Shown in pieces: positions 23,501 through 63,929 of a DNA stretch of 64,000 nucleotides. Source of the DNA: Cepaea nemoralis (Eukaryota; Mollusca; Gastropoda; Stylommatophora; Helicidae); NCBI GenBank assembly GCA_014155875.1, contig JACEFZ010016147.1, forward strand, positions 62,001-126,000, read 5' to 3'. Below the pieces are notes generated by a model, which was given only the letters and a program-made list of their open reading frames with translations, searched no databases and was not told the origin of the DNA. Each line of letters starts with the position of its first letter. Position 1 is the first letter of the stretch. A program made the translations under genes and the position numbers.

Positions 23501-23548
23501 CTGTGCCTTGACTCCACAGCACAGGGGAAGGTGACCACCAGTAGTCAT
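20465..23548 (-). CDS. I-group LINE endonuclease-reverse transcriptase (1027 aa, copy 1)
   Basis: Starts MTTGGHLPLCCGVKAQRSRL. APE endonuclease: LNILQWNAEG, QETHF, GDFNSRSERWG, and GSDHRPI at about 240. Reverse transcriptase: IPVPKKGKDLEEPNGYRPIS, WIDLEKAFDKVW, QGVPQGGVLSP and SSFADDLAIWTS, so the catalytic Asp pair is intact. RNase H begins HAYTDGSAKDS near the end, then the frame is lost at an A-run near 20515. The remainder continues at 19795-20508 in another frame. These enzymes nick target DNA and copy the element RNA at the nick. Apart from this one frameshift the copy looks young. Confidence 0.92.
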   Translation of the reverse strand: MTTGGHLPLCCGVKAQRSRLRAIDQIPRTLNILQWNAEGVYKKNDSLTQRLHKDRIDVACIQETHFNANHKFSVRGYQATRFDREGHKGGVLILTRNTIPCSEVSVISDNQTEIIGVDIMIKDVKIRIYNLYSPADKDLTLSNMKITDTNCIIVGDFNSRSERWGYPDTDKRGDELEDWEIDSNLHLLNKADDTPSFYSRRWLTTSTPDLAFCTGDILHKIDRHVLDQLAGSDHRPIKLVMNMEYVPQEQKPLPRWNYKRADWDRFAILTDKYCENINTRYGNIKQMVESLNRAIIQTATESILRGARKNYKPYWTEELQSLEDKVEDARKTAEREQTIEANISLKAISAKYKRTVNQTTRDCWREKTENLNFDRDGNKLWKLVKAMNNEGPRNKQITIKQGNALLTGKKAANALMEHYANANHIDITTEQKKAIKDKQIHHRNTETAAEYMMANLTMEEMEQAMNTLKKKKSPGKDGITNEMLIGLGTKAKKKLLAVLNNSWKRGIVPQAWKEAILIPVPKKGKDLEEPNGYRPISLLSCVGKLMERIINGRLTWHLEENKLLTPHQAGFRKYRSTEDQITYIAQEIEDAFQEKKHTLAVWIDLEKAFDKVWKEGLKVKLQKMHVCGKMYKWISHYLENRTARTKVQGQTSKMMLLEQGVPQGGVLSPTLFLAYINDITENFPARVHTSSFADDLAIWTSEEYISTANSRIQQALLALGDWSKSWLVKISEEKTTCTVFSLLNKTQKPKLVLNGKILRHEENPNYLGVTFDRRLTWKTQVEKNRTRARQRMAIMKKLAGTTWGADEKVLKKLYTGRVRPVLEYGIAAWATAAKSNFNKISRVQNQGMRIITGSLKTTPINELEKITCLQPMQDRRDSRAQQQAEKFRRLTDHPMYNRFNGFGKGRLKRSNFVETAKRKIRADPILNISTVKPIYNAHNFPAWRQQQLPEMIENIPGIEKKNTQNETERRKITLNYIKEHYPSSNWTHAYTDGSAKDSIKNGGGGILLKLKKLSDKNTISGNWKIFK

Positions 23549-23772
23549 GGGTGGACCCCTCGAGGCAGGGGGCCCGGCACTATCGCCGCCTGATGGGACT
23601 TCACGGGATTAGCACCATAACGATTAATTTTGATTTGTGACATCATGAATTAAGTTATGTTGCACTGCTTTGTCAAGCCTGTGGCTCAGTACATCCGATT
23701 TCGACAAGCATTTTTCGAGATGCTTTCCCTAGCCTTTGACTGTCCCCAGTCTACCTACAAGGCAGCAGGTTT

Positions 23773-23918
23773 GTGCGTCGCTTCGTCTGGCCCCTCTCCC
23801 TTGACCTGTCTGACATGGGTGACCCTACCAGTAGCTGTGCTACCGTCGGCATAGCTCTTGGGGTCATTGGAACGCGCAAGCCCCTCTACCTCGTCAAGGT
23901 GGACGCACGGCAGAGGGG
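23773..23918 (-). ncRNA. HDV-like self-cleaving ribozyme candidate (copy 1)
   Basis: Minus strand from 23918: CCCCTCT pairs with AGAGGGG (P1). GTGCGTC (23908-23902) pairs with GACGCAC (23779-23773) as P2. ACC/GGT form P3 with 7-nt loop TTGACGA directly next to P1. CGAAGC precedes the P2 3' strand, like the catalytic-C joining strand. A TGACCC/GGGTCA stem lies in the P4 region. P1.1 and the base of P4 are not resolved. Confidence 0.65.
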
Positions 23919-24440
23919 CTATTGAGGTATTGTTTTGACACTCTTTTGTTCAACTGCCGCTGTTCTGTCGATGTACTTTATGTTGTGTGAATTCTGCAAT
24001 ATGTATCTGACAAGATGCAGCGAAATATGCCAGGCAATAAATCGTGCAATCTATTGTTTGTGTCTTCGTTATTCAAGTTAAGATACATGTTGTGATTTTC
24101 ACTAATTTGGGTTGAGGTTATTAAGTTTTCTACACCATTTTGTGATATGGATAGCAATACTGTATCATCAGCATATCGAATCTCTTGTATTTCATGACCA
24201 CCAATATTTAGGACATATCATCTCTGACATTTCTCATTATATTTTCGGCATACATATTGAACAAATAGGGGGACATCACACAGCCCTGATGGACTCCTTG
24301 CTTGATGTCAAACCAATCTGATGTCTCGCCATCTATTCTAACCACTGATTGTTGGACTAGATTCTAGATAGAGCATTTTTATGAGCTGTCCTACATGTGA
24401 TGGAAAGCCCATATTCCTCATGATTTCACAAAAGCACACC

Positions 24441-24820
24441 GGGCGTTTTAAAAGGAACACTTACAAAATTCGATCACGCTGACCTCCGGATTTTCCCTTA
24501 TGCGTACCAACGGGCATATCTCTCCTCCTCACCAAACGCATGCGATTGACCACGACCTTGGGAACAAGCTTCTTTGTGACAATTACTAAATAACACTGAC
24601 TGAGACAAACATATAAGGGCGTGATTCTTGCATAATAATATCGTGTGCATTTAATCAATGTCCGTTACTTTCAGTTTCAATATTTTTATGTACATTTCTG
24701 GGAAACATTTGTAAAGGAGGTAACTTATGCAAGCAACCAGCAACTTCCGGTTTCATTTGCCTGCATTGATCGTAGATGACTTTCTTGTTTAGACGAGCTA
24801 TCCATTTTGTTAGAAAAACA
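24441..24820 (+). promoter_or_regulatory. probable DUSP11 promoter and 5' UTR
   Basis: This is the only repeat-free DNA between the LINE C remnant (ends near 24440) and the start codon. It holds a CTTCCGG at 24744-24750, the core of an ETS-family site often found near housekeeping promoters. No TATA box is obvious. The transcription start cannot be fixed from sequence alone. Confidence 0.4.
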
Positions 24821-55056
<30,236 letters not shown>

Positions 55057-55740
55057 AATATAATTCTTACATGATATAAATATTCTCATGTCATTTGTAC
55101 AAATTTTATTGGGAGAATGTGGGTGATGAAAAGATCAGTTGACCTGTTGTCAAGATGTGTAACATGAATGTGTTTTAAATCCAGTTTATTCATAAGTGTT
55201 TTAAATCCAGTTTATTGCAAAGAAATGTCAGTTTAGCATAAATATCCAGTTTTAAATCTGACTGACATATGCAGAACACTAACAGCGTAACATAAATATG
55301 TTTTAAATTCATTTTATTGCATACAAATTAAGTTTTAAATCTGATTCACTGACATTTTATACAGAAATATGAGTGCAACAGATTGCAACTCTAAATATGT
55401 TTAATTGACTTATTACATAGAATAACAGATCTCTGATCTTATTACTGATTGTATGTAGCGATATGAGTAACAGATTGCAGCTTTAAATATGATTAACTGA
55501 CTTGTTATTACATAGAATGATACAGATCTCTGATTTAAATATGATTGAATTACTTACTACATAGAATATACAAATAATATAGATCTCTGCTTTAAATGTG
55601 ATTGATTGACTTATTCGTACAAGTATCACATAAATCTCTGCTTTAAATACGATTACAGAGAAATGTAACAGTAAAATAGAAATCTGTTTTAAATTTGATT
55701 GATTACATAAAAATGTAAGTGTCACATTAAAGTGCAGGAA
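55057..55740. repeat. DUSP11 3' flank with ~60-bp degenerate tandem repeat
   Basis: From about 55140, TTTAAAT-TGATTNACTGAC, TTATTACATAGAA and ACAGATCTCTG recur in varied form about nine times. It probably includes the 3' UTR. ATTAAA occurs near 55727 but no poly(A) signal is certain. Confidence 0.6.
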
Positions 55741-56089
55741 CAGTTTCATGCCATAAGGTGGTGGGTGTATGGTAAGTAAAAAGTAGATGGCCCTTTTCCA
55801 CATCTTGAGGCATTTTGAATATATTGTGCTAGCCCCACTTTCTATAGATCAACTGACGCTCAGTGAGTGATGTGATAACATCATATCAGCCGCCTGTACT
55901 TTCAAGAACATTTCCTGGTAACCATTTTAGGTGATTAGATGTATCGGTGTAATATGTATTTGTTTTAAATACAATTTGACTTTTTATATTGATTTATTTG
56001 GTTGTTTCGGGATTTGAGGTTTGGGTGAGCACAACTCACTACTGGCAGTGCTGAACGTATTCCGGTACGAACCTTGGGCCTTGTTCATG

Positions 56090-56295
56090 TCAGATTGAAA
56101 GCACTGGACTTGAGTTTCGCTCTTGTTTAAGCTTGTCAGTAGTGCATATCCCTGACTGGACCTGGGATTGAACTCCGGATCACTGGCGTGTGACTCGCCT
56201 CACATGTCAGTGATCCAGAGTTTGATCCCGCATCCAGTCAGGGATATGCGCTACTGATGACCTCAGACGAGAGCGAAACTCAAGTCTAGAACTTT
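56090..56295. repeat. inverted repeat of a tRNA-like head, ~90-bp arms
   Basis: GACTTGAGTTTCGCTCTTGT...CCCTGACTGGACCTGGGATT and its inverse meet near 56200. Each arm holds a B-box-like GAGTTCAATCCC (or GAGTTTGATCCC), so this may be two SINE heads in inverse order. Confidence 0.6.
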
Positions 56296-56631
56296 TTATA
56301 TGACAATGCATATGTAATATAGATTTCTAAAGTAATATTAGCTTATTATGGTGAAGTGTAACATACCTCGGCTTTAAGTTTACTATTGTAATTTACCTTC
56401 ACTCCCCCACATCTTTTTTTTTCTCCTTCAGCCTTTTACCCCTCTCCTCTTCCTTTCCTCTTCTTCTTTGTGTTTGCATAAAGTACTTTAATACATGCCT
56501 GCAATTTTACCGTGGCAACTTTAAATTGTACGTCTGAATGCATTAATAATTTTTTTAAATGTACACTTAAAACTAAATGTAGTTTAGAATGGTAAGCGAA
56601 TTAATAGGTGCAAACTCATACAATGCTTCTC

Positions 56632-56815
56632 TATCAACACAAACAACAGATTGCACAATTTATTGCCTGGCATATTTCACTGCATTTCACCAGGTATATA
56701 CTACAGAAACGAATGGGAACCAACAAATTTATTGCCTGGTATATTTCATATTTCACAGTGTCTCACCAGGCACATACTATAGAAATGAATGGGAACCAAC
56801 AAATCTGTTTTGCTG
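56632..56815 (+). repeat. Penelope-like tip, two tandem units
   Basis: ATTTATTGCCTGGCATATTT, CACCAGGTATATAC and GAAACGAATGGGAACC, then a second unit with CCTGGTATATTTC and GAAATGAATGGGAACC. Relative of the tips at 18584 and 24076. Confidence 0.65.
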
Positions 56816-56904
56816 AAATATGTATATAAAGAGACTGACACTCAGATGTTATTCATTGCCTGCGGTTACTAGGGTAGCCACAAAATGACTATCTTTCTGC
56901 TTTA

Positions 56905-57645
56905 CACAGGGGCAGACATCAGCGGGGAATACTGCAGTTTCAACAACTGAAGCAGGTGTCAATTATTCATATATAGTACACAAAATGCATGTTGTTTTTT
57001 GCCTTTAAGACTGCTAGTGAAGTTTAGCCCACACCCACTCATTCCAGGCCTATTTTAGGTCAGTAATGATTGATTGATTGTTGGCTGATGATCGTACAGT
57101 GTGAGATAGCGGGGGAATAGCTGCAGTTTCTGCGAGCTGAAGGAAGTGTCAATTGTTCATGTATAGCACACAAAATATGGAGTCTTACATTGTCTTTTTC
57201 TTCTTCCACTAAGACCCCATAGGTCCACAGTCAAGCATGCCAAGCCTTATTTAGGCCGGTAATGATTGGTTGAATGTTTATTGGCTGGTATTTTCTACAG
57301 CGTGAGGTAGTGGGAAATAGCTGTAGTTTCCGCAAGCTGAAGCAGGTGTCAGTTGTTGATATATAGCACACAAGATACACTGACTTCTTCTTCCTCTAAG
57401 ACTCCATAGGTCTATAACTAGACATGCCAAGCCTTTTTTTTTTTTTAGTAATGATTGGTTGAATATTGGGTGATATTTTCTTGATTGTGAGGTAGTAGGA
57501 AATAGCTGTAGTTGCCACGAGCTGAGATAAGTGTCAGTTGTTGATATATATATATAGCGCACAAAATACATTTTCTTCTTCTTCCTCTAAGACTCCATAG
57601 GTCCACAACCAGGTATGCCAAGCCTTTTTTTATGCCGGTAATGAT
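56905..57645. repeat. ~190-bp tandem repeat, ~4 diverged units
   Basis: Each unit has AGCTG-AGTTT, GTGTCA.TTGTT, ATATAGCACACAA, AAGAC.CCATAGGTC and GGTAATGATTGGTTGAAT. Confidence 0.85.
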
Positions 57646-57649
57646 TGGA

Positions 57650-57755
57650 TATCGATATATGAAGCCCATAAGCGGGCACTCCCCCGCTGTTTATACTTCA
57701 CCTCGACACAGCAAGGTACAAGAGGAACATGATGAGATGAGAGATAAATTATTGG
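57650..57755 (-). repeat. TCTCA-headed dispersed repeat, copy 3
   Basis: Inverse of 11893-12070: GGATATCGATATATGAAGCC, CATAAGCGGGCACTC, TACTTCACCTCGACAC and GATGAGATGAGAG. Confidence 0.7.
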
Positions 57756-58204
57756 TTGCTTGTTGGCTGTTTTCTACATCGTGAGGTGGCCAGCGTCAGG
57801 CCAACCCCAGTTTAGTCACCCTGTACAGCAAAAGGTCTATGTATGACTATTTTTACTTCCCTTGTAGGGCCCTGGTAACAGGACAAAATTACATTGTACT
57901 TAGTACAAATTGAGTCACATTGTCCTTAATGTACCCAGTTTAACATAGTATAGCTTCAGTTTATAGTTACAAAAGACATGGTTTTGTGCTATTAGACCCA
58001 ATGAGGATGATAGGAATCTCATTAAAATATCTTGTATATAACTTTTAGTTTTATGATACATGGCTAGACAGATGTATGTCCTGTACACTTCAGTATCTAC
58101 TGGACTGGACTGGACTCAGTGATACCCCCCGATTGCAGGGATGTGGATTGTTAAGATAACAAACTGCCTGTACAAAATATTCAGTTTTCAAATGAACACT
58201 TCAG

Positions 58205-58335
58205 AATGACAAAACAACATTGTTGTATGACGATGTCACATGAGATACAAAATACCATTGTTGTATGATGATGTCACATAGAGATATAAAATGCTACTGT
58301 TGTATGACGATATCACATGAGATACAAAATACATT
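58205..58335. repeat. ~43-bp minisatellite, 3 units
   Basis: TTGTTGTATGACGATGTCAC and ATGAGATACAAAATAC recur three times. Confidence 0.85.
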
Positions 58336-58814
58336 TCTGGTTAATAAATGTCCAGTGGTGATACGAACGTTTGTGTGATTCTATGCTTTTCCTGTGTGAG
58401 CAAAGTTGTTGAGTCTTGTAGTTTGTGAGTACAGAACATCAGCATGTAGTTTTGCAATATAACAACTTGTGAAAAGTATAATAAATTAAGATGCTGCAGA
58501 GAAACACACAATCTCACCAATCATCAGTTAATGAAGTTGATAGGGAACTGCGCTAATAATTTCATGAGCACAATCGAACGAGAGTTTGTCGCCTGGGCTC
58601 ATCATCTTCTAAGTGAGGGAAAGACTAACCATCAATTCTTCAGTGCATTCAGGCCAACAGAATGTGGTGGCCCTGTTATATCACACATCTATAGCAAATT
58701 CCAGCTTGAGAACAAATTAATTATCATTTTATTAACCTCACCAATTAGATGCAGCCAAGACACTAAAATGGTAAATGTTAATCAGTCACATAGCAGATAC
58801 TACATTTCAGAAGC

Positions 58815-58960
58815 TTTTACAAGTTAAAATTAGTTTAAAGTCCTTTACAGGCAGTGTTAGTTCAGTAGTTTGCCTTTGCAGATGTCTGATACAATCAAAA
58901 TCAACTCACAGAAGTCTGCTTCCAAATTGCCCACGGCTAATCTTGACTCTGTATGATGGG
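58815..58960 (-). repeat. SINE2 fragment
   Basis: AAGTCCTTTACAGGCAGTG, TTCAGTAGTTTGCC and GAAGTCTGCTTCCAAATTGC match the inverse of SINE2 with a gap. Confidence 0.5.
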
Positions 58961-59313
58961 GAATTGTGAAACGCAGTTTCACTGACCCCTAAACCAGTGA
59001 TGTTAAAAGTATTGTATGCAGTAAGTCACTATCACTGAAGGAGTACTGACATGTTGTATAGAACCTATTCTCCTGTATGGCAGTGAATCGTGGAATGTGA
59101 GTGAACAAATTTAGAAGAGCGTGGAGGAAATGAAGTGGTTTCCGAGTCATGTGTTGCAAATACCTTGTGCTGCTAGAGTAACTAGCAAATAAGTGTCAGG
59201 AAAAAGCTAATAACAATAGGTTTTATACAGTTATAAGGAAAAAAAAATTGTTAAGAAGACAGAATATGGTCATCACTAGGAAGAAAGAAATATCACAATG
59301 TAATATACAGGTA

Positions 59314-59548
59314 GCCGGCTTCATGGCTTAGAGGTTATGACTTTTCTCCGTAATCTCGTATACTCTCGACGGTGAAAATCAGCAGTGGTTCGAATCGCAT
59401 CGGTAACTTACGGGGTATGTGAGCCGGCCGCTCAGAAAGCAATGGCAAACTACTAAGCGTAATCTTGCCAAGAAATCAACATACAGCTGAAAGATGCTGG
59501 TGTTGACAGCGATGTCCTGTAAAGGATATGCAAAAAAAAAAAAAAAAT
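59314..59548 (+). repeat. SINE1, full length with 11-bp TSD
   Basis: Flanked by ATATACAGGTA at 59303-59313 and 59549-59559. A-box-like TGGCTTAGAGG and B-box GGTTCGAATCG are best preserved here; ends in an A run. Confidence 0.92.
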
Positions 59549-59995
59549 ATATACAGGTAACTGAAAATATTCTTAAAAAAGTGAATCATGACAACTTACT
59601 GGGAACAGTCATAACATCTGATGGCAGGTGGCTTGAAGAGATTAGAACAAGAATCGCCATGGTGAAGATAGCCTTTTGCAAGATGGAAAACATATTGAAC
59701 ACTAAAAAGATGTCATTTGCAACGAGAAAGAGAGTTGAAATGCTACATGGAACCTTTGCTTTTGTATGGATATGTGAAGCGTGGACAATGAGCAGACAAG
59801 CTGAAAAACATCTAATGGCTGTGGAAAATACAAAGAGTACCATGGATAGACTGATAAACCAATAACCAAGTCCTACAAGAAACAAATGAAAACCGTAAAC
59901 TGATTAGAGAAATTAGATGCAGACAGTCACAATTTTTGGGACAAGTTATGAGAAGAAATAAATTGGAGAACTTAGTGTCTTCTGGCAAGATTGAG

Positions 59996-62900
59996 TTAGT
60001 TAGTCGACAGGTCATCGTCATTGCACATCGAACCATTCAGTCCATACGTGCTCGGATCCCCTCAGCAAATCCTGCAGCGTGTAGCGGCTAACGACACCAG
60101 TTTTGTGTTGGTTTATCAATCTTCTTTGGCTTCCTGTGTAGCGTTCTTGTTTGGCCACACCTCTTAATTTGCTGTTCTCACAGTCCGACCACGGTTGTAG
60201 ATTCGCAGTCTTCACATGGTTCTCGCAAGTCTTACTTCTCGTAGTGCATTCAGAATGTCAGCCTGGTCCATGGTGCGTCTGCCCTCCACATTTGCCATAC
60301 CTGCGAGCTTGTCAGCCCGCTCATTTCCTTGTACTCCCGCATGCCCTAGCACGAAGATGAAACTAATCTTTGCCAGCCGAGACCGCTCCAGAGACAGCAA
60401 CCACTCTCTTCGGATCCACCCTGTCTCTATCCTCTTGAGCATGCTCATTGAGTCGCTAAGGACACATGCCCTAGTGAATGTTTGTGTCTCGAGCTTATGT
60501 TATTGCTTTACTTACTGCCATGACTTCCATAGTCAGGCTACTTGTGGTCTCAACATAAGCACCAGAGTCCTCCTTCACAAGTTCTCCCTCTGGTCCGTGC
60601 CATAAAGGCCCATGAGCTTCTCACATGTCGGACGACCGACCCATCTGTGTAAATGACAGCATCACCGTCTAACGAATTCTCGAAAATCAACGCTTGTACT
60701 TCCGCCTCCACAGCAGCCAGATTTTCTTGTCTGCATTTTCTGTCTAGTTGGATATAAATTGAAAAGGACATACAGAAATCTATTGGCACTTGTACCCACT
60801 CCTCGCCAGGTTCTAAGTCCTCAAGTGAACACACCAGAATGTCTTCTGCTTAACCTATCCACGACCTTCCTCTTTTTAACCTGCTGCCCTTCACCTTCCT
60901 AATTTCACTATGCAGTGGATATTGTGTGTTTGCGTTAACTCTGAGGTAGGCGCATGCTCTGCAAACTTGTATTCTGTCTTCAATGGTTGGAAAATCAAGA
61001 AGGTAGCGCATAGCCCTGCGTGCTGTATCTCTTGTACATCCAAGAATAATGCGCATAGCTTCATTTTGTATCCTTTCCATCTGCTTACAGCTGAGAGTCA
61101 GGATCGCCATCGCATACTCAAAAACAGACATGACCAGCCCCTCGTATAGGAGGCATAGATGGTGCTGCTCACAGTTTGCTGCTGCCATCACCCTGCATCG
61201 CAGCCAAACCCTGCTTGGCCTTTGTTATCACCTGGTCTACATGCTCATTATAAGCAAGGCTTCGATCAAAACATATCCCCAGGTAATTCATTGCCTGGGT
61301 TCTTTCCACAGTTTCTGAACACAGATTAACAGTTGGTGTTGGCGTATTGACAATATGATTATTCAAAGAGAACCATGTCGCTGTTGCCTTTGCTGGGTTG
61401 ACCATTGCCCCAGCTTCAGCACACCAAGTACTTATGCGTTTGATTTCGGTTTGCAGTTCCACAGCAACCTGATCTCTATCTTTACCCTGACGATACACTA
61501 AAACATCGTCAGCATATTACAATGTCCTCCCTGGTCCAGTGATCTGCTCGCTGGTGATTCTCACAGTGTAGGCGTTGAACAGTATCGGAGATAATGGTGA
61601 TCCCTGTGGTAGGCCAGGATATATTGTTGTTGGTTCCGACGTCCAACTTCCACATCTAAAATCCACTTTCTGTTGGAAGAGGGCTGCAGCGATCCAACTA
61701 AGGAGGAACGGACTTGAGTTCAAAAAGCTGAAGCATTAGAAAATCCAATGGTACTCTGTTGTACACGTCCTCCAGATTACTTGCTGCAGCAGAGGTTTCA
61801 ATGCCTGAGTGGAAACCATAAATGTCATGGGCAAAAACTGCTGCATTGGTCCAGGTTTCACTTTTGGGACGGGACCCTCCCAGGGTGGGTGGGAAAACAC
61901 CTTGCTTCTCTAGTTGGCTCGATATTTTTCTGACAATTAACTTCTCCTATTGTATTCTGCCAGGCTTCGGCAAGACAATCAGATAGTTGTGTAACCACTC
62001 CTCCTTGATGCTAGCACTCTCTATACTGTTGTTGTACATGTCTGCTAGTTTTTCTAGCTCATTGTTGGTACACCTATTGATGTTGTCATATCTTATGCCA
62101 TCTTGCCCTGGAGCTCTGGTTTTTTTTTTTATCGTCGAAGCACAGCCTTGATTTCTTTCACTGTCTGTGTCTTCATCCGAAATGTTCTAGGTCTTACACC
62201 TGTCTGAGGTGACCTCCTTGGCAAGATTTCGGCCTCTCATGTCTGTCTGGTTGCTCTGCTGTAGATAGCGTTCGAAGATGGCTTTGCCCTTGTTCTCTTC
62301 AGTCCTCTGTCAGATGAGGTCAGCACCTTGGAAGTCAGAAATTCTCTTATTCTTGACTACTCCACTCATGCTTTTATGTAGTCGCCAGAACAATTTCAGT
62401 GACTTGTCTGTGCTTACTCTTTGACATACCTCTGCCCATTTTTGCACTTTTAACCACCTTAACCAGTTTTTTGTTTAAATTGCTTACTTTCGTGTGCATC
62501 TCTCTTTCTAAGTGCATGCAGGGACTAGGGTGGGCAACTCTGTTCTTCTTGGCATTCTGCCATTTCCTTACAGCACTACGCTTATCCATCCAGGCCTTCT
62601 CTACCTCAAAATTCCACCAGGGTGGCCGCCCCCAGCTTTTTTTCCTGTCCTGAAACTTTCTGCGTTTGTCACGCCTTATTTTACTCACCGCATCTTGCCC
62701 TGTACTATCATACTGGAAAGTCTTGACCATTGACTTGTGCTGCCTGGTTCTGCCTTTCTCCACCAATATACTGCAAGGGTAGTGGTCGCTGCCATGGTAC
62801 CCTAGGACACCCCATCTACACACTGTAGTGAGTGCAGGAGAAACCAGTGCCAGATCAATAGCACTGTCCTCATCACCTGGATGGCTTGCTGTCCTGGTGA

Positions 62901-63696
62901 CACAGCCAGTGTTGATACAAACCAGGTCAATGGTTTCAAGTGCAGTCTCGAGCTCCTCCCCCTGTGTGTTGGAGGAAATGTTTCCCCATGATCTGCCTTT
63001 TAGCGTTGAAATCACCACAGAAAATGACATTTTTTTCATGACCTAATATGTCACTTAAGCACTGCCACTTCTGGGAATCCACACTCGCGTTACGGGCATA
63101 AACATTAATCAACACGAATGGTAGACCGGATTGAACTCTGACCGCCTGTATTTGTATGTCGTCATTGTCCCAGCTGGACGTGTCTAGCTCTGAAGCAACC
63201 ATACTATCGTGGATGAGATTCGCCATTCCCAGATGTCGCCTGCTGTAGAAACATTTGAAGCCAGCCATTTTGAGTAGCTAATCACCCAGTCTCGTCTCCT
63301 GGAGTGCTACAATGTCGTTCCTGTAAACCAGGTTTTCGAGAACAGGGCCACGTTTTACGCTGGTGCAGTTCCAATATAGGATGCGAGTATACCCGAGTCC
63401 CAGACGGTCACATTTAAGTCTAAAACCTCTTACCCCTCCATGCTTGCGTCCACCACGTTGGCCCCGTCGCCTTGTTTTGTTGACTGCCTTCCGCAAGGAA
63501 CACACAAATTGTTCCGCCATGTTGAAAAGACAGAACACCACAGAACCACATACGCTGCGAAAATTCACTCAAGGATTTCTTCGCTCAGTGCACGAAACTC
63601 CGTAGCATCTGCACAGATCTTGAGAAGAAACTCCTGGTTTTACATACTGGCACACAAATTACACATATCCATCTCCTACGCGAAAAAGGTAACCTT
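59996..63696 (-). mobile_element. LINE D, I-group LINE with RNase H, 11-bp TSD, decayed
   Basis: 3701 bp flanked by GCAAGATTGAG at 59985-59995 and 63697-63707. Minus order: 63568-63278 (RILYWNCTSVKRG, ALQETRLGD), 63268-62374 (FVLINVYARN, VIFCGDFNAKRQ, SAIDLALVSP, GSDHYPCSI), RT (PGLPQGSPLSPILFNAY at 61723-61517, AMNYLGICFDRSLAYNEHVD), and RNase H (AVIYTDGSVVR, GHAGVQGNERADKLAG). Most of the RT palm between 62374 and 61723 is decayed. 3' tail is CTAA repeats. Confidence 0.9.
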
Positions 63697-63836
63697 GCAA
63701 GATTGAGGGGGGAAGGCAGAGAAGTAAATACCTGGATGGCTTGGCCATGTGGTATGGTCGAGACAAGAACACAGAGCTGATCCATGACTCAGGTGATCAA
63801 GTGAGATGGCAAAACATGACCACCACGCTTATTGGC

Positions 63837-63929
63837 TTAGTTAGTTGACAGATCATCCTCATCGCACATCGAACCATTCGGTCCATAAGTGCTCGGATCC
63901 CCTCCTCAGCAAATCCCGCAGCGTGCAGC
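63837..63929 (-). mobile_element. LINE D 3' end, 93-bp truncated copy with 10-bp TSD
   Basis: Flanked by GCTTATTGGC at 63827-63836 and 63930-63939, exact. Matches 59996-60095 (TTAGTTAG, CATCGCACATCGAACCATTC, GTGCTCGGATCCCC). Confidence 0.9.

Larger units (their letters stand above)
19005..23918 (-). mobile_element. I-group (Nimb-like) LINE, full-length copy 1, 13-bp TSD
   Basis: 4914 bp flanked by CTATTGAGGTATT at 18992-19004 and 23919-23931, exact. From the 5' end (23918): ribozyme-like structure, one long ORF with endonuclease, reverse transcriptase and RNase H, three ~104-bp tandem repeats (19455-19740), then the 140-bp 3' tail with GAA repeats. No ORF1 is visible. Same 5' end as copy 2. 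Confidence 0.93.
18584..24076 (-). mobile_element. Penelope-like element fragment with inverted tips, holding an I-group LINE
   Basis: Tips are inverted: TTGAATAACGAAGACACAAA at 18584 and its inverse ending 24076, about 95 bp each. Minus frame 18975-18725 reads SSIARQILESGLVIDRDIAL and LKSAEAIMINQRKLDLCKQK, like the C-terminal GIY-YIG end of Penelope-like elements. The tip motif recurs at 32635-32705 and 56632-56815. No clear TSD. Assignment is tentative. Confidence 0.5.
16536..24440 (-). mobile_element. LINE C, one old copy split by nested insertions
   Basis: Pieces in minus-strand order: 24440-24077 (QGCVMSPYLFNMYAENIMR, EIRYADDTVLLSI), 18583-18482 (FELYLNITKTKIM), 17560-17479 (EEKLEVVENFEYLGSLITNN), 17302-17269 (ALQRLKELNKLW) and 16840-16536 (ELNIEEGWLLK, KYFGHLKRHEGLDRTII). 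These are consecutive parts of one RTE-like reverse transcriptase. Between them sit a Penelope-like fragment, a Helitron-like element, a 148-bp unit and a LINE A fragment. Confidence 0.85.

Noticed and set aside
20748..23854. Plus-strand ORFs over the I-group LINE
   Set aside because: Shadows of the minus-strand EN-RT ORF; the same shadows recur on the other strand at 33470-36479.
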